Positions 27,380 to 37,086 are shown, counted from the stretch's first letter. The stretch is DNA of 64,000 nt from Geosporobacter ferrireducens (GCF_001750685.1 NZ_CP017269.1:868001-932000), one strand, 5' to 3'. Numbers and translations are program-made. The notes: generated from the letters alone by a model not told the origin.

Positions 27380-28576
27380 CTAATCCTTACCACTGCCTGA
27401 CTTAATCTTTTTAATTAGCCTCGGAAGTATCTCATATAGATCACCACAAATAGGCTGATGGGCAATTTTGAAAATAGGACTGTTTATATCTGTATTTATG
27501 GCAATAATATTCTTACTTCCCTTCATTCCGGAAATGAACTGAATAGATCCAGAAACACCACAGGTGATGATTATTTCCGGTTTTACAGTTTTTCCGGATA
27601 ATCCGATTTGCTTCTCATAAGGCATCCACCCTTTTTCAACCAATGTTCTTGATGATGCCACTTTTCCGTTCAGTAGATCCGCTAACTCCTGAGCTAATGA
27701 TAGATCTTCTTTACGCTGGAATCCCTGCCCAACAACAACTAATATTTTTGCATCTGAAATGCTCTCTGTTTTAGCCAGGTCATTAACTCCTAAAATTTCG
27801 ATTTTTGATTTCAGTTTTTCATCTTCTATAGAACACTGTAGCAAATTATCTCTTAATTGGAGTTGTGGCTCTGCTTCGCTCATTACCTTATATCTAACCG
27901 TGGCAAATTGTGGTCGGTGGTTTTCTGTAATAATCTGTGCCATGATATTTCCACCAAAGGCTGGTCTGATCTGTACCAAATCAGAATTCTCCCTTATTTT
28001 TAACTCTGTACAATCTGCAGTAAGTCCTGTATGAAATCTTGTAGCAATAGACGGAGCAAGTGATTTTCCAATTTCGGTTCCACCTATTAAAACAATAGAG
28101 GGCTTTAAATGGTTTTTTATGCAGTCTTCAAAGGCATTTGTATAGATATCTTCCTTGTAGTATTTAAAAGACGCGTGATCGTACATAAAAACTTGTTCAA
28201 CCTCATAGTGCATCAGTATTTTAGCTTTTTCTGCAATCCTATATCCGATAAATAAACAGTACACTTTATAGCACACTACTTTTGCTAATTCCAAAGCCTT
28301 CCCAATTAGTTCATAAGTTATGGGATGTATTTCTCCCTGATCATGTTCAACATATACTAAAATACCGTTCCACTCTGCCTTATTCATATCATTCATTTTT
28401 ATTTTACTGATAGCTAAGGCTGCTTCCGGACAAATGTCTATACACATGCCGCATAGCGTACAGGTGTCATGACTGAGCAGTTTGCGATCATCCATCTCCA
28501 GTGCATCATAAAAACATGCGGATATACATTTGCCACAAAGTGTACATCGATGATTATCTACTTGCAGCTCCTGCAA
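27380..28576 (-). CDS. etfA: Electron transfer flavoprotein alpha subunit with N-terminal 2[4Fe-4S] ferredoxin (EtfA, set 2)
   Basis: A 398-residue EtfA with two N-terminal CX2CX2CX3C cluster motifs (CTLCGKCISAC and CTLCGMCIDIC, within the first 50 residues). The Etf alpha domains follow; the FAD-binding part has VASSRTLVEKGW and AINTDINSPIF. This layout is that of the ferredoxin-containing EtfA of bifurcating lactate dehydrogenase and caffeyl-CoA reductase complexes. TTG start after GAGGTGA. Last gene of the six-gene operon. It forms a heterodimer with the EtfB encoded just upstream. Confidence 0.93.
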   Translation of the reverse strand: MQELQVDNHRCTLCGKCISACFYDALEMDDRKLLSHDTCTLCGMCIDICPEAALAISKIKMNDMNKAEWNGILVYVEHDQGEIHPITYELIGKALELAKVVCYKVYCLFIGYRIAEKAKILMHYEVEQVFMYDHASFKYYKEDIYTNAFEDCIKNHLKPSIVLIGGTEIGKSLAPSIATRFHTGLTADCTELKIRENSDLVQIRPAFGGNIMAQIITENHRPQFATVRYKVMSEAEPQLQLRDNLLQCSIEDEKLKSKIEILGVNDLAKTESISDAKILVVVGQGFQRKEDLSLAQELADLLNGKVASSRTLVEKGWMPYEKQIGLSGKTVKPEIIITCGVSGSIQFISGMKGSKNIIAINTDINSPIFKIAHQPICGDLYEILPRLIKKIKSGSGKD

Positions 28577-28623
28577 TTCATCACCTCATTTTAAAAAAGA
28601 CTTTTCATGTTTATAGAATCAAC

Positions 28624-29412
28624 CTATATTAACCGACCTTGCTTTACACAATTATAAATTTCTAAGGCCAGTGTATCCCCATCCCCTGTTAAAACCTGCC
28701 GGTACGTTGTTCTTTCCGGCAAGAAAACTCGTTCTACCTGTGTCGGTGAACCTTTCAGGCCATATTTAAGGATATTCTTTTCCTGCATATCCTGCATCGA
28801 TAGTTTTTTAACTTCTTTTTTTGCCGCCATTAGTTTCAGCTTTAAGGATGGCAGCCGCGGACGAAAAGCATCGGGATGGATAACTAGCAGACATGGCATA
28901 GCAGCCTTTAATTGCATATTTTTATTTCCTAGTTGCTGCGTTAAAAGTATTTGGGTTTCATTAATAGAATCAACAGCAGTCACACCATAGATGTGCGGAA
29001 TCCCTAGCTGCTCAGCTAGTGCAGGACCTACTTGACCAGTATCACCATCCGTTGTCTGACTTCCGCATAGGATCAGATCATAATGATCACTCACACAAAT
29101 CCCCTGGGCTAAGGTATATGCGGTTGCATAAACGTCTGCGCCTGCAAATCTTGCATCTGAAAGCAGTACGCCATCATCGGCTCCCATGGAAAAACTATAG
29201 GCAATCACCGCCTCAGCACTTTTAGGTCCCATAGTAAAGGACGTAACAGAGCCATTATAGGCTTCCTTCAATTGTAATGCTGCTTCTATTGCAGAAAGAT
29301 CATATGGATTAATCCTTGTGGGGCCACGATCTCTGATCAATACACCTGTATTTTGATCTGTCTCTATCTCACTACTTGCCGGTACCTGTTTAATACAAAC
29401 AGCTATCTTCAA
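28624..29412 (-). CDS. etfB: Electron transfer flavoprotein beta subunit (EtfB, set 2)
   Basis: A 262-residue EtfB. The N-terminus KIAVCIKQVPAS is followed by NPYDLSAIEAALQLKE and the nucleotide loop LCGSQTTDGDTGQVGPALAEQLGIP near residue 125, where bifurcating Etfs hold the second FAD. TTG start at 29412, with GAGGG 6 nt upstream; the ATG at 29448 has no good site. It pairs with the EtfA at 27380 and probably with the oxidase at 29449. Confidence 0.93.
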   Translation of the reverse strand: MKIAVCIKQVPASSEIETDQNTGVLIRDRGPTRINPYDLSAIEAALQLKEAYNGSVTSFTMGPKSAEAVIAYSFSMGADDGVLLSDARFAGADVYATAYTLAQGICVSDHYDLILCGSQTTDGDTGQVGPALAEQLGIPHIYGVTAVDSINETQILLTQQLGNKNMQLKAAMPCLLVIHPDAFRPRLPSLKLKLMAAKKEVKKLSMQDMQEKNILKYGLKGSPTQVERVFLPERTTYRQVLTGDGDTLALEIYNCVKQGRLI

Positions 29413-29448
29413 TATAAACCCTCTTTTCTGAAATACTATTGAGAGCAT

Positions 29449-30927
29449 TCATTGGTCAAACATATTTCCCGGATTCCATATTCCAATAGGATCCATCTGT
29501 TTTTTTAAGTGCTTCAGTTCATTTAATATCGCTTTACTCGTTATCCTCTGATAAAGTTCTTTCTTAAGCTTTCCAACACCATGTTCTGTGAAAATTTTAC
29601 ATCTATTCGCTGCAGCTTGGGCTGACCATTTTTCGATGAGCCTTCTCCCTTTGCAATAGTCTTCATAGCTCTTAGGAACTATATTGACATGAAGATGATT
29701 ATCGGATATATGTCCAAAAACGACTATATCTAATGCGGCTTCATCTGCATCTGTCTGATAGCAGTTAACAAGTTCCTCAAATGATTTTTCTTTAAATGCT
29801 ATATCTGTTCCTAACTTTGTTATCCGGTTATCTTTTAATCTTGCCCTTTCAACTGCAACATTGATGGATTCAGGCACTGCATGTCTCAATGCTCTTGTTT
29901 TCTCAATTTCTATTTCTCCAGAAACCGCCCATGCAGTATCCGGATCACTTACAGATTCAACTGCCAATTCCATGAGTTTTTCGGCAATTTTTTCTATGTC
30001 AGCTTCCAAGTCTCCGAAAATTTCCAAATATACTATACCAACGGTTTCTCCACTAACGTCCGGTAGGTCCTTTAGTTTTGTCGCTACCTGCTTTAACTCA
30101 TGTACATGCTTTAAAGCTGTTTTGTCCATATATTCAATCGCAGCAAGGCTAGCAGTGCCTACTTGATGATCTGTGTTCTTCATATTTTCTATAAAATGAT
30201 AGATATCTGAAGCCAATTGAAAGAAAAAGACAATTCCCCAGATTTCTTTAGGCCTATTTAAAACTTCGAGTGTAGCCTCAACGATTACACCAAACATTCC
30301 TTCACTTCCAATAAAAATATCTATCAAATCATGATTTTCTTTTATTCCCATTGTATTGGTATCAAGTGTTATTACATTTCCGTTCGGCAACATGCATTGA
30401 TTACGATTGAATTTTCTTTCTCCTCTTTTCAGCGTAAATATTTGTCCGTGGTGATCTACATAACTGATCTCTTCAATATAGTCGTTGGTCTCTCCATATA
30501 AACACTTATGTATCCCTTGAGCCTTTGTAGCAATTACGCCCCCTACAGTAGCTGAAGTCTCTGTAGGCTCTGGCGGCCAAAATAAATTACGTTTATACAA
30601 TTGCTTATTTAGTTCTTCTATGGTTATTCCAGGCTGAACGGTAACATAGTGGCTTCCGTTCTTCTCTTGATATTGAATAATATTACTCATATTCCTTAAA
30701 TTCATAATGTGCCCCGTATTCGGAACAGCTCCACCACATATACCTGTTTTGCCACCCTGAACCGTTATTGGAATACGAGAAACCGAGAGGGACTGAATAA
30801 TGCTGGACACCTCTTCTTTTGTTTCCGGAAAAGAGATACTAGCTGCCGTACCCTTCATTTTTGACTCATCTTCCAAATATTCATCATATGACCTTTCAAA
30901 TGATTTTATTAATTTCTCAATTCTCAT
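29449..30927 (-). CDS. FAD-linked oxidase, D-lactate/glycolate dehydrogenase (GlcD) type (set 2)
   Basis: A 492-residue flavoprotein with a PCMH-type FAD domain (VQGGKTGICGGAVPN near 80; PPEPTETSATVGGVIATKAQG near 140) and an FAD-oxidase C-terminal domain. The latter has GHISDNHLHVNI with metal/substrate His near residue 410 and EHGVGKLKKEL near 450. Family members oxidise 2-hydroxy acids. With EtfAB beside it, it resembles the LDH-EtfAB complex of Acetobacterium, which oxidises lactate with NAD+ driven by reduced ferredoxin. Substrate not determined. GGAGA precedes the ATG. Confidence 0.88.
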   Translation of the reverse strand: MRIEKLIKSFERSYDEYLEDESKMKGTAASISFPETKEEVSSIIQSLSVSRIPITVQGGKTGICGGAVPNTGHIMNLRNMSNIIQYQEKNGSHYVTVQPGITIEELNKQLYKRNLFWPPEPTETSATVGGVIATKAQGIHKCLYGETNDYIEEISYVDHHGQIFTLKRGERKFNRNQCMLPNGNVITLDTNTMGIKENHDLIDIFIGSEGMFGVIVEATLEVLNRPKEIWGIVFFFQLASDIYHFIENMKNTDHQVGTASLAAIEYMDKTALKHVHELKQVATKLKDLPDVSGETVGIVYLEIFGDLEADIEKIAEKLMELAVESVSDPDTAWAVSGEIEIEKTRALRHAVPESINVAVERARLKDNRITKLGTDIAFKEKSFEELVNCYQTDADEAALDIVVFGHISDNHLHVNIVPKSYEDYCKGRRLIEKWSAQAAANRCKIFTEHGVGKLKKELYQRITSKAILNELKHLKKQMDPIGIWNPGNMFDQ

Positions 30928-30939
30928 AGTCTCTCCATC

Positions 30940-31896
30940 CTACTTTTTGCTTAATAATTTGGTTAATTCCTGTACAACCTCATTATAGTCATCTATAATA
31001 CCTATATCAGCCATCTTAAAAATAGGAGCCTTTTCGTCTTTATTAACAGCCACAATCCATGTGCTTTTTTCGATACCCACAGCAAAAGCCGCCGCACCAG
31101 AAATTCCAAGAGCAATGCATACGCTCGGTGCTGTAATAGTACCAGAAGCTCCGATTAATTTATCCATTTCTGTCCATGCACTCATCACAACAGGTCGGCT
31201 GGCACCTAACTTTGCATTCATACTCTCTGCGAAGGCTGCTATGCTCCCTATATTTTCTTTGCACCCTATCCCTCTTCCTACAGCAACCACAACGCTGGCA
31301 GTTTCCAAGCCTGCTGCATTTTCCTTTTGACAGCTGTGATATGATTTGATCCATGAATACACTTTTTCAGCATCACTGCTAATGACTTCAAATTCCGGCA
31401 GGCACTCTAATATGTCTCTCTCAGTTCTAAATCCTTTAGTAATCGATATACAACAGGGTACTTTTTTCAATATAAACCTAGCAGTTAAATGATTAGAATA
31501 AACTTCTTTCTCTACAAGAAACTTCCCATCTTTTATTCGACAGCTATTAACCCCGATACAAGAAGAGCCTTTTAATCTATACGCCAATCGAGCAGACAAT
31601 TCTTTAGCATAAGAACTGCTTCCAAAAACGATTAATTCTGGCTTGCGGATTGAAAACATCCGCTGGAGGGCATCTAAAAAATCTTCGGGCAAGTAGCCGG
31701 TATTTGTCTGAACCAATCCAATATAATCAGTTTGTATTATGCCTTTAAGCTCTGCCTTATTGATTTTTTGATGTGTTAAAATCCATACTTCAATTTCAAA
31801 ATCACTGCTCAAATAAGAGCTTAAAAATCCATTGATTTCCTCTATTTGTTGATCTAGAGAGGGTGAGCATCCATTTAATACGACCGCTGTTTTCAT
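30940..31896 (-). CDS. etfA: Electron transfer flavoprotein alpha subunit (EtfA, set 1)
   Basis: A 318-residue EtfA without the ferredoxin extension of set 2. The C-terminal FAD domain is recognisable (LGASRPVVMSAW, ALGISGAAAFAVGI, VNKDEKAPIFKMADIG) but more diverged than usual; for example the Gln-His that normally follows GISGA is absent. The N-terminal domain is shortened. Its ATG overlaps the EtfB set 1 stop by 4 nt, so the two are translationally coupled. Confidence 0.88.
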   Translation of the reverse strand: MKTAVVLNGCSPSLDQQIEEINGFLSSYLSSDFEIEVWILTHQKINKAELKGIIQTDYIGLVQTNTGYLPEDFLDALQRMFSIRKPELIVFGSSSYAKELSARLAYRLKGSSCIGVNSCRIKDGKFLVEKEVYSNHLTARFILKKVPCCISITKGFRTERDILECLPEFEVISSDAEKVYSWIKSYHSCQKENAAGLETASVVVAVGRGIGCKENIGSIAAFAESMNAKLGASRPVVMSAWTEMDKLIGASGTITAPSVCIALGISGAAAFAVGIEKSTWIVAVNKDEKAPIFKMADIGIIDDYNEVVQELTKLLSKK

Positions 31897-32717
31897 AGGT
31901 TCAACTTCTCCTTCAAATATTTCTTAAATAGAACCTGTGCTTTATCTGCCGCGCTATGTCCAGTAATAAAGTGACATACACGCTCTTCCTTCTCATAATA
32001 TAGATCTACAAGCTCAAGATCATTTTCTGCTTCTATAGACGCTTTTTCTATGCCTAAATCCTCTAAATAAATCGTTTCTACTTCTTTATCTTTAGATGCC
32101 ATTTTTTCTTTTAAGGTTGGTACACGCATATATGAATTCTGAACATTCCCTACTGCTAGAATCAGCGGCGTTCTTAGAACTTGTTCCATAATAACGTCCT
32201 CTGTATCAGAAGTTATTTTTAAATAATCCTCCTCGCCTGTTGGCTCAATATTAACTACACCTGAAACACAGGGGATACCTAATCTTTCCGCAAGCAAAAA
32301 CGGCGTTCTTCCATTATCTCCTTCTCCACTTTGACTGCCTAATACAATGATTTGCTGTTTCTCATTGTTTTCAAGATATCTGGCTATAATTTCTGTGATA
32401 AAGGGTACATTGAAGCGGATATCCGCCTCGCAATCTACTCTTACAGCCTTGTCATACTTTAGTGCAAATAGATTTTTTAAAACCCGGTTCGAACGGCTAT
32501 CTCCGATTGTTAATGCTGTAAGCGCCAAAGCTATTTTCTCGTTCTGGACTAAATCTTTAAATTTTAATATCAGTTCAAGAGCACTTTCATCATAGGGGTT
32601 TATCATATTTTTTACAAAACTCGTATCTATCTTATAGTGATTGTCAACAACCCAATCACTATAAGATAGCATATCCAGATCAGGTACAACCTTAAAACAT
32701 ACAATAATATTCATCAT
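31893..32717 (-). CDS. etfB: Electron transfer flavoprotein beta subunit (EtfB, set 1)
   Basis: A 274-residue EtfB: NIIVCFKVVPDLD at the N-terminus, INPYDESALELILKFKD, and the nucleotide loop VLGSQSGEGDNGRTPFLLAERLGIP near residue 130. The N-terminus has MM, so ATG 32717 or 32714 may be used. It pairs with the EtfA at 30940 and likely takes electrons from the oxidase at 32730. Confidence 0.9.
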   Translation of the reverse strand: MMNIIVCFKVVPDLDMLSYSDWVVDNHYKIDTSFVKNMINPYDESALELILKFKDLVQNEKIALALTALTIGDSRSNRVLKNLFALKYDKAVRVDCEADIRFNVPFITEIIARYLENNEKQQIIVLGSQSGEGDNGRTPFLLAERLGIPCVSGVVNIEPTGEEDYLKITSDTEDVIMEQVLRTPLILAVGNVQNSYMRVPTLKEKMASKDKEVETIYLEDLGIEKASIEAENDLELVDLYYEKEERVCHFITGHSAADKAQVLFKKYLKEKLNL

Positions 32718-32729
32718 GATATCCCATCA

Positions 32730-34175
32730 TTATTCCAATGGAATAATTGTACCTGCATTCATTATTCCATTTGGATCAAAGGCTTTTTTCAAAGTTTCAA
32801 GAATATAATAGGAGCTTTCATATTCCCCCTTTATCCAAAGTGTCCTGTGCTTACCTACCCCATGATGATGAACCATAGATCCCCCTAATCTTAGTGTCTC
32901 TTCTACTATAATTTTATTGATTGGATAATGATATTTTGATATTTCTTCCTCTGGCTGAATATCCACCAGGTTATAGTAATATACAAAATACATATTGGTT
33001 CCGTTTAAATAACTATGGGATGAATGACCACCCATTAAAGTAATGTCAGGAATTTCATTTTTAACTCTGTTACAACACACTTCATATATTTCATGAATAA
33101 TGTCCCAGTTGCCAGAAACTTCTGTAGTAAATCCAATATTTTGTGTTTCTGCTATTTCAATTCTTTCTTCTGCTACTTTCTTTGCATCCCAATTTAAGTG
33201 CTCAAACCAATTTTTTATTAACCTGGTATCTACCAGTTCACATTCTTTATATTTTCTTACAATTTCCTCAATTGCTTTTCCAGTGGCTTCCGATATGGCT
33301 TTTGGTCCTTCCGTCATAAATATTAGAACACATTTGCCATCTGCAAAATGAGAAAAATGATATGCACCATCCTCTGGATTATATAAACGAGCTACAGAAG
33401 GCTTATATCCGGCTACCATAACCTCTCGTAGAATTTCAAATCCAGTTTTCATATTGTCCAGCGTATATCCGTAGAATAAATTATTTTCAGGCAGATATTT
33501 AAAAATCTTCACTGTAACTTCTGTAATGAAACAAAGTGCACCCTCGTTGCCAATAATGACATGCCGGATATCCGGACCAGCAGCGCGTCGAGGAACACTC
33601 TTGATCCTTGTGATTTCTCCATTGGGAAATACAGCCTCTAGGCCTACTACCATATCTTCAATGCCGCCATATAATGTTGAAAACTGGCCTATACTTCTAG
33701 TTGCAACCAATCCACCCATCTGAGCCAGTGGTTTTGATTGGGGTGAATGACCCGTAGTATACCCTTGCTCCCGCAGTAAGTTTTCAAGATCTTCAAGACA
33801 TACTCCACATTGAGCAGTTGCCAGCATATTATATGTATCAATATGAATAATGGCATTCATCTCTGACCCGTCTATAACTACAGAATTCTCAATAACAGTT
33901 TCCAGTCCTCCCTCCGTAGCGGACCACCCCGTTCTAGGTACTGCATTCAGCTTGTTTTTATTGAGATATTTTAATACTTCCGAAACTTCTTCGGTGCTTC
34001 TAACCTTAACTACAGCAGCAGGGATGGGTTGCGTATACACACCACAAATATCCTCATACTTTCTAAATCGATCTATGCTGCTTTTCTTTAACACTTCCCC
34101 ATCTGTGATTACCTGTTCTCCTGGTATGATATTTTTTAAATTCTGTACAATTTCTTCTCTGTCTGATGAAATCAT
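32730..34175 (-). CDS. FAD-linked oxidase, alkylglycerone-phosphate-synthase-like (set 1)
   Basis: A 481-residue FAD-linked oxidase of the GlcD/AGPS class. The PCMH FAD region includes PRTGWSATEGG, GHSPQSKPLAQMGGLVATRSIGQ and GNEGALCFITE. The C-terminus carries MVHHHGVGKHR, the triple-His motif seen in alkyldihydroxyacetone-phosphate synthases and their bacterial relatives. It is more AGPS-like than the set 2 oxidase, so the two should act on different substrates or at different steps. First gene of the six-gene operon. GAGAGG precedes the ATG, which lies behind the attenuator at 34262-34321. Confidence 0.86.
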   Translation of the reverse strand: MISSDREEIVQNLKNIIPGEQVITDGEVLKKSSIDRFRKYEDICGVYTQPIPAAVVKVRSTEEVSEVLKYLNKNKLNAVPRTGWSATEGGLETVIENSVVIDGSEMNAIIHIDTYNMLATAQCGVCLEDLENLLREQGYTTGHSPQSKPLAQMGGLVATRSIGQFSTLYGGIEDMVVGLEAVFPNGEITRIKSVPRRAAGPDIRHVIIGNEGALCFITEVTVKIFKYLPENNLFYGYTLDNMKTGFEILREVMVAGYKPSVARLYNPEDGAYHFSHFADGKCVLIFMTEGPKAISEATGKAIEEIVRKYKECELVDTRLIKNWFEHLNWDAKKVAEERIEIAETQNIGFTTEVSGNWDIIHEIYEVCCNRVKNEIPDITLMGGHSSHSYLNGTNMYFVYYYNLVDIQPEEEISKYHYPINKIIVEETLRLGGSMVHHHGVGKHRTLWIKGEYESSYYILETLKKAFDPNGIMNAGTIIPLE

Positions 34176-34261
34176 ATAAGCGCCTCTCTTTCATTATCGT
34201 TTATTTGTTAACAATTAAATTATTATCCTTGAAGAAACTTTCTGCATATAATAATTTGTAC

Positions 34262-34321
34262 AAAAAAAAGAGAAAAGCAGACTCCCACAAGGAAGTTACT
34301 TTTCTCTTCACTCTAGTAACT
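34262..34321 (-). promoter_or_regulatory. Antiterminator/terminator leader, copy A (candidate GlpP-type target)
   Basis: On the minus strand AGTTACT (34321-34315) can pair with AGTAACT (34300-34294) around a 14-nt loop. Alternatively AGAGAAAAGTAACTTCC can pair with the following GGGAGTCTGCTTTTCTCT to form a terminator that ends in eight T. The two structures exclude each other. The leader begins within a few nt of the predicted transcription start of the oxidase-Etf operon, and copy B has the same layout. Confidence 0.8.
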
Positions 34322-34327
34322 AAACTT

Positions 34328-34356
34328 ATTATACAGAATATTTTGATAAAAATCAA
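34328..34356 (-). promoter_or_regulatory. Sigma-A promoter of the oxidase-Etf operon
   Basis: TTGATT, a 17-nt spacer and TATAAT on the minus strand. The predicted start falls at about 34321, right at the antiterminator stem. Confidence 0.8.
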
Positions 34357-34449
34357 TAATTTTTACGCATTCTTCTTAAAGTAATTCTCTCTTTCATTTT
34401 ATGCTGGATCTATTTCCACAAGGAGTAACAGGACTTACCTTATCTAAGA

Positions 34450-35883
34450 TTAGAGAAAAATTGGATAGGACTTTTTTAATATCTCATCCGTATATTCTGT
34501 AATCTTTTTATATGCTGCATCGTTAAGTCTCTTATATAGCACAGTATTTTCTGGGTTTGGATCAAATGTATCCCGGACTTTCACCATCTTATCTATTGCG
34601 TTAGCATAACTATCATACACACCCATGGCTACAGCTACACAAATAGCCGAACCTAAGCTTGCAGAACCACTAATTACATTTCTGGATGCAGATAAACCAA
34701 ATACATCAGCAAATATTTGCATAAACAATTCACTGTTAGCTCCCCCACCGGAAATAATAATACGATCCAGTTCAATTTTCAGTTCATTACACATAGCATC
34801 TGCACGATTTTTCATGGTCAGTGCAATCGCTTCTAAGATGGATCGATATATATGGGCTCTTGTATGGCGACCATCAAAACCAATCATGATTCCTTTTTTA
34901 AAAGGAGCATCCGTAGGTGCCAGCCAATCTAAAACTGTCATTAAACCATCACTTCCAGCAGGTATTAGCTGAGCTTCCCTATTCAAAAGTTCCTCTGGCT
35001 GAATACCTAAAACCTTGGCTTTTAAAGCTATCTCATCTCCTAAAAGATCCTTAAACCAGCTTACTGTCCACATTCCTCTGCGGATGCCATAACTCTCATA
35101 TAGGTATTGATTCGGGATTGAAGCAAAGTTCGTCCAAAAATGGTTAGAATCTTTCAGATTTTCATAGCCATGTACCATAGATGCTATGTAGGTTCCTAGT
35201 GAAATCAGTGCAGTTTTTTCAGATAATGATCCGGCGCCTAGTGCTTCAACTGCTTTGTCATTAGCAGTTGCTACTACCGGGATTCCCTTAGGAATACCCG
35301 TTTCTTTCGCTGCGCTCTCTGTTATATGCCCTAATATGGTTCCAGGCATTTGCAATTCAAATAACATTTCCCTTGGCATGCCCACCTGCTTAACTACTGT
35401 TTCATCCTTAGTCCATTGCCATGTATCTGTATCCATCGGCCATACTCCTTGATAGTTTGCAGCCGTATCTTTAAATTCTCCGGTAAATCTATGGGTAATA
35501 TATCCTGAACTGGTGGTGACATATTTTACTGCAGGATTATTATCTTCATAGGGCTTAGATACTCTTGTATCCATCCAACTCATTACAGGAGATGCTAATG
35601 TACCATCTGCTTTTAACAAAGCTCTACAAAAACGAATGGTGCATAAGCCTATCCCAATAATATCCTTAGGTTCTCCCTGAAAACACGTCATGGCTCTTTT
35701 ACATGCTATTACAATAGAATCCCACAGATCATCGCCAGGATGTTCTACAATCCCAGGCTTTGGTAAATGCATCGGTCTTAAATCCTGCTTTCCTTCACAA
35801 ACAACATTTCCTTCTAGATCATATATCACTACCTTTGAACTCTGTGAACCCCCATCAATACCAATAATATATTTTCTTTTCAT
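34450..35883 (-). CDS. FGGY-family carbohydrate kinase
   Basis: A 477-residue sugar/polyol kinase. The N-terminal ATPase fold reads KYIIGIDGGSQSSKVVIYD, and SWMDTR lies near residue 105. C-terminal motifs include ALISLGTYIAS and the adenosine loop IIISGGGANSELFMQIFADV. FGGY kinases phosphorylate xylulose, glycerol, erythritol and similar substrates; the subgroup is not clear. Start at ATG 35883, after AAGGTG; the frame from 35934 has no good site. It is co-transcribed with the SDR gene. A phosphorylated product could be the signal for the nearby GlpP-like protein (inference). Confidence 0.88.
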   Translation of the reverse strand: MKRKYIIGIDGGSQSSKVVIYDLEGNVVCEGKQDLRPMHLPKPGIVEHPGDDLWDSIVIACKRAMTCFQGEPKDIIGIGLCTIRFCRALLKADGTLASPVMSWMDTRVSKPYEDNNPAVKYVTTSSGYITHRFTGEFKDTAANYQGVWPMDTDTWQWTKDETVVKQVGMPREMLFELQMPGTILGHITESAAKETGIPKGIPVVATANDKAVEALGAGSLSEKTALISLGTYIASMVHGYENLKDSNHFWTNFASIPNQYLYESYGIRRGMWTVSWFKDLLGDEIALKAKVLGIQPEELLNREAQLIPAGSDGLMTVLDWLAPTDAPFKKGIMIGFDGRHTRAHIYRSILEAIALTMKNRADAMCNELKIELDRIIISGGGANSELFMQIFADVFGLSASRNVISGSASLGSAICVAVAMGVYDSYANAIDKMVKVRDTFDPNPENTVLYKRLNDAAYKKITEYTDEILKKSYPIFL

Positions 35884-35939
35884 CCCAATCACTTCACCTT
35901 TATATTTTAAATAGTACTTCAGTAATCTTAGCAACCCTC

Positions 35940-36716
35940 TTAGCGCACTAAATATCCGCCGTCTACAGCTAAGATATGTCCATTTACATAGTCAGAAGCT
36001 CTGCTTGCCAGGAAAACAACTGTACCCATCAAATCCATAGGTTCACCCCAACGGTTTGCGGGAATATGATCAAGTACCTTTTTATTCGTATCAGGATTAC
36101 TCCTTGTTTTTTTAGTAATCTCTGTTGCATAATATCCTGGAGCAATTCCATTTACTTGAATATTATATTGTGCTAGTTCATCGCAATAGGCCTTCGTAAA
36201 TCCTGCTAATCCATGTTTTGCAGCAGCATATGCCGGAGACCACTGACCTCCCAAAAATGAAAACATGGAACAAATATTAATGATTTTACCACTTCTTTGT
36301 GGAATCATCTGCTTAGCTGCTTCATAGCTTAATTCAAAAGCTGCTGTTAAATTGATGCTGATCATTGGGTCCCATTCTTTTCTTCCAAAATCAAGTACTT
36401 CTGCTATATTGCATATACCCGCACTATTTACTAAAATATCTACAGAACCAAAGGCTTTTACACATGCATCAATTATTTTCTTCGGTGCACCTGTCTCTGT
36501 AATATCAATTTTCATGGATTCCATTTTTATACCTTCATTTTCTATTAATTCCTTTGTACTTCCATCATCCTCCATAATACTTGGTATAAACAAATTGGCA
36601 CCTCCCTTTGCCAGAGCTAAGGAAAAGGCTTTCCCAAGTCCCGTATTTCCACCGGTCACAATTGCATTTTTTCCTTTCAGTGAAAAAAATTCCATTGAAA
36701 AATCTGACATGTTCAT
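35940..36716 (-). CDS. SDR-family oxidoreductase (KduD/gluconate-5-dehydrogenase-like)
   Basis: A 258-residue classical short-chain dehydrogenase. The NAD-binding motif is NAIVTGGNTGLGKAF (TGxxxGxG); NSAG lies near 95; the catalytic Ser and YAAAKHG (YxxxK) near 160; the C-terminus DYVNGHILAVDGGYLV is typical. Members oxidise or reduce sugar acids and polyols. GGGGG precedes the ATG. It is the first gene of the operon with the FGGY kinase, behind attenuator copy B. Confidence 0.9.
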   Translation of the reverse strand: MNMSDFSMEFFSLKGKNAIVTGGNTGLGKAFSLALAKGGANLFIPSIMEDDGSTKELIENEGIKMESMKIDITETGAPKKIIDACVKAFGSVDILVNSAGICNIAEVLDFGRKEWDPMISINLTAAFELSYEAAKQMIPQRSGKIINICSMFSFLGGQWSPAYAAAKHGLAGFTKAYCDELAQYNIQVNGIAPGYYATEITKKTRSNPDTNKKVLDHIPANRWGEPMDLMGTVVFLASRASDYVNGHILAVDGGYLVR

Positions 36717-36785
36717 TTTTACGCCCCCTTTTTAATGATCCTTCAAACTATGATTTTAAAGGATTTATTTATATAAAATCTCCAC

Positions 36786-36845
36786 AAAAAAGAGAGAAAA
36801 GCAGACTTCCATCCGGAAGTTACTTTTCTCTCAACTCTAGTAACT
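36786..36845 (-). promoter_or_regulatory. Antiterminator/terminator leader, copy B (candidate GlpP-type target)
   Basis: Same design as copy A: AGTTACT (36845-36839) with AGTAACT (36824-36818) around a 14-nt loop, against a terminator GAGAGAAAAG...CTTTTCTCTC closed by GGAT and ended by six T. The antiterminator arms are identical in the two copies, while the terminator loop and some loop bases differ, consistent with selection on the structures. Confidence 0.8.
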
Positions 36846-36856
36846 AATCTAAATAT

Positions 36857-36885
36857 AATATACAAAATTCCAAAATAATTGTCAA
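36857..36885 (-). promoter_or_regulatory. Sigma-A promoter of the SDR-kinase operon
   Basis: TTGACA, a 17-nt spacer and TATATT on the minus strand, a near-perfect match. The leader hairpin starts about 6 nt after the predicted start site. Confidence 0.85.
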
Positions 36886-37086
36886 TAGTTTTTGACTGTT
36901 CTATATAGTTAAAATATTTCGACTAATTTTATTGGTTGTAAACAAAGTCCTAATTATTTATACCAGGTATGTTAAACTTCTCACGATATAAATATCTTTT
37001 ATTGTTTAATATTCTATTGTATAATTAAATACATTGGTAATTATTTAGAATATTGAAAATATTTCAAACAAACGAGGGTGATTTCT

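Noticed and set aside
34262..36845. BglG/LicT-type RAT antiterminator sites
   Set aside because: The leaders share GTTACT with RAT sites but lack the AGGCAAAACC-type half, and a GlpP-family gene, not a BglG one, lies next to them.
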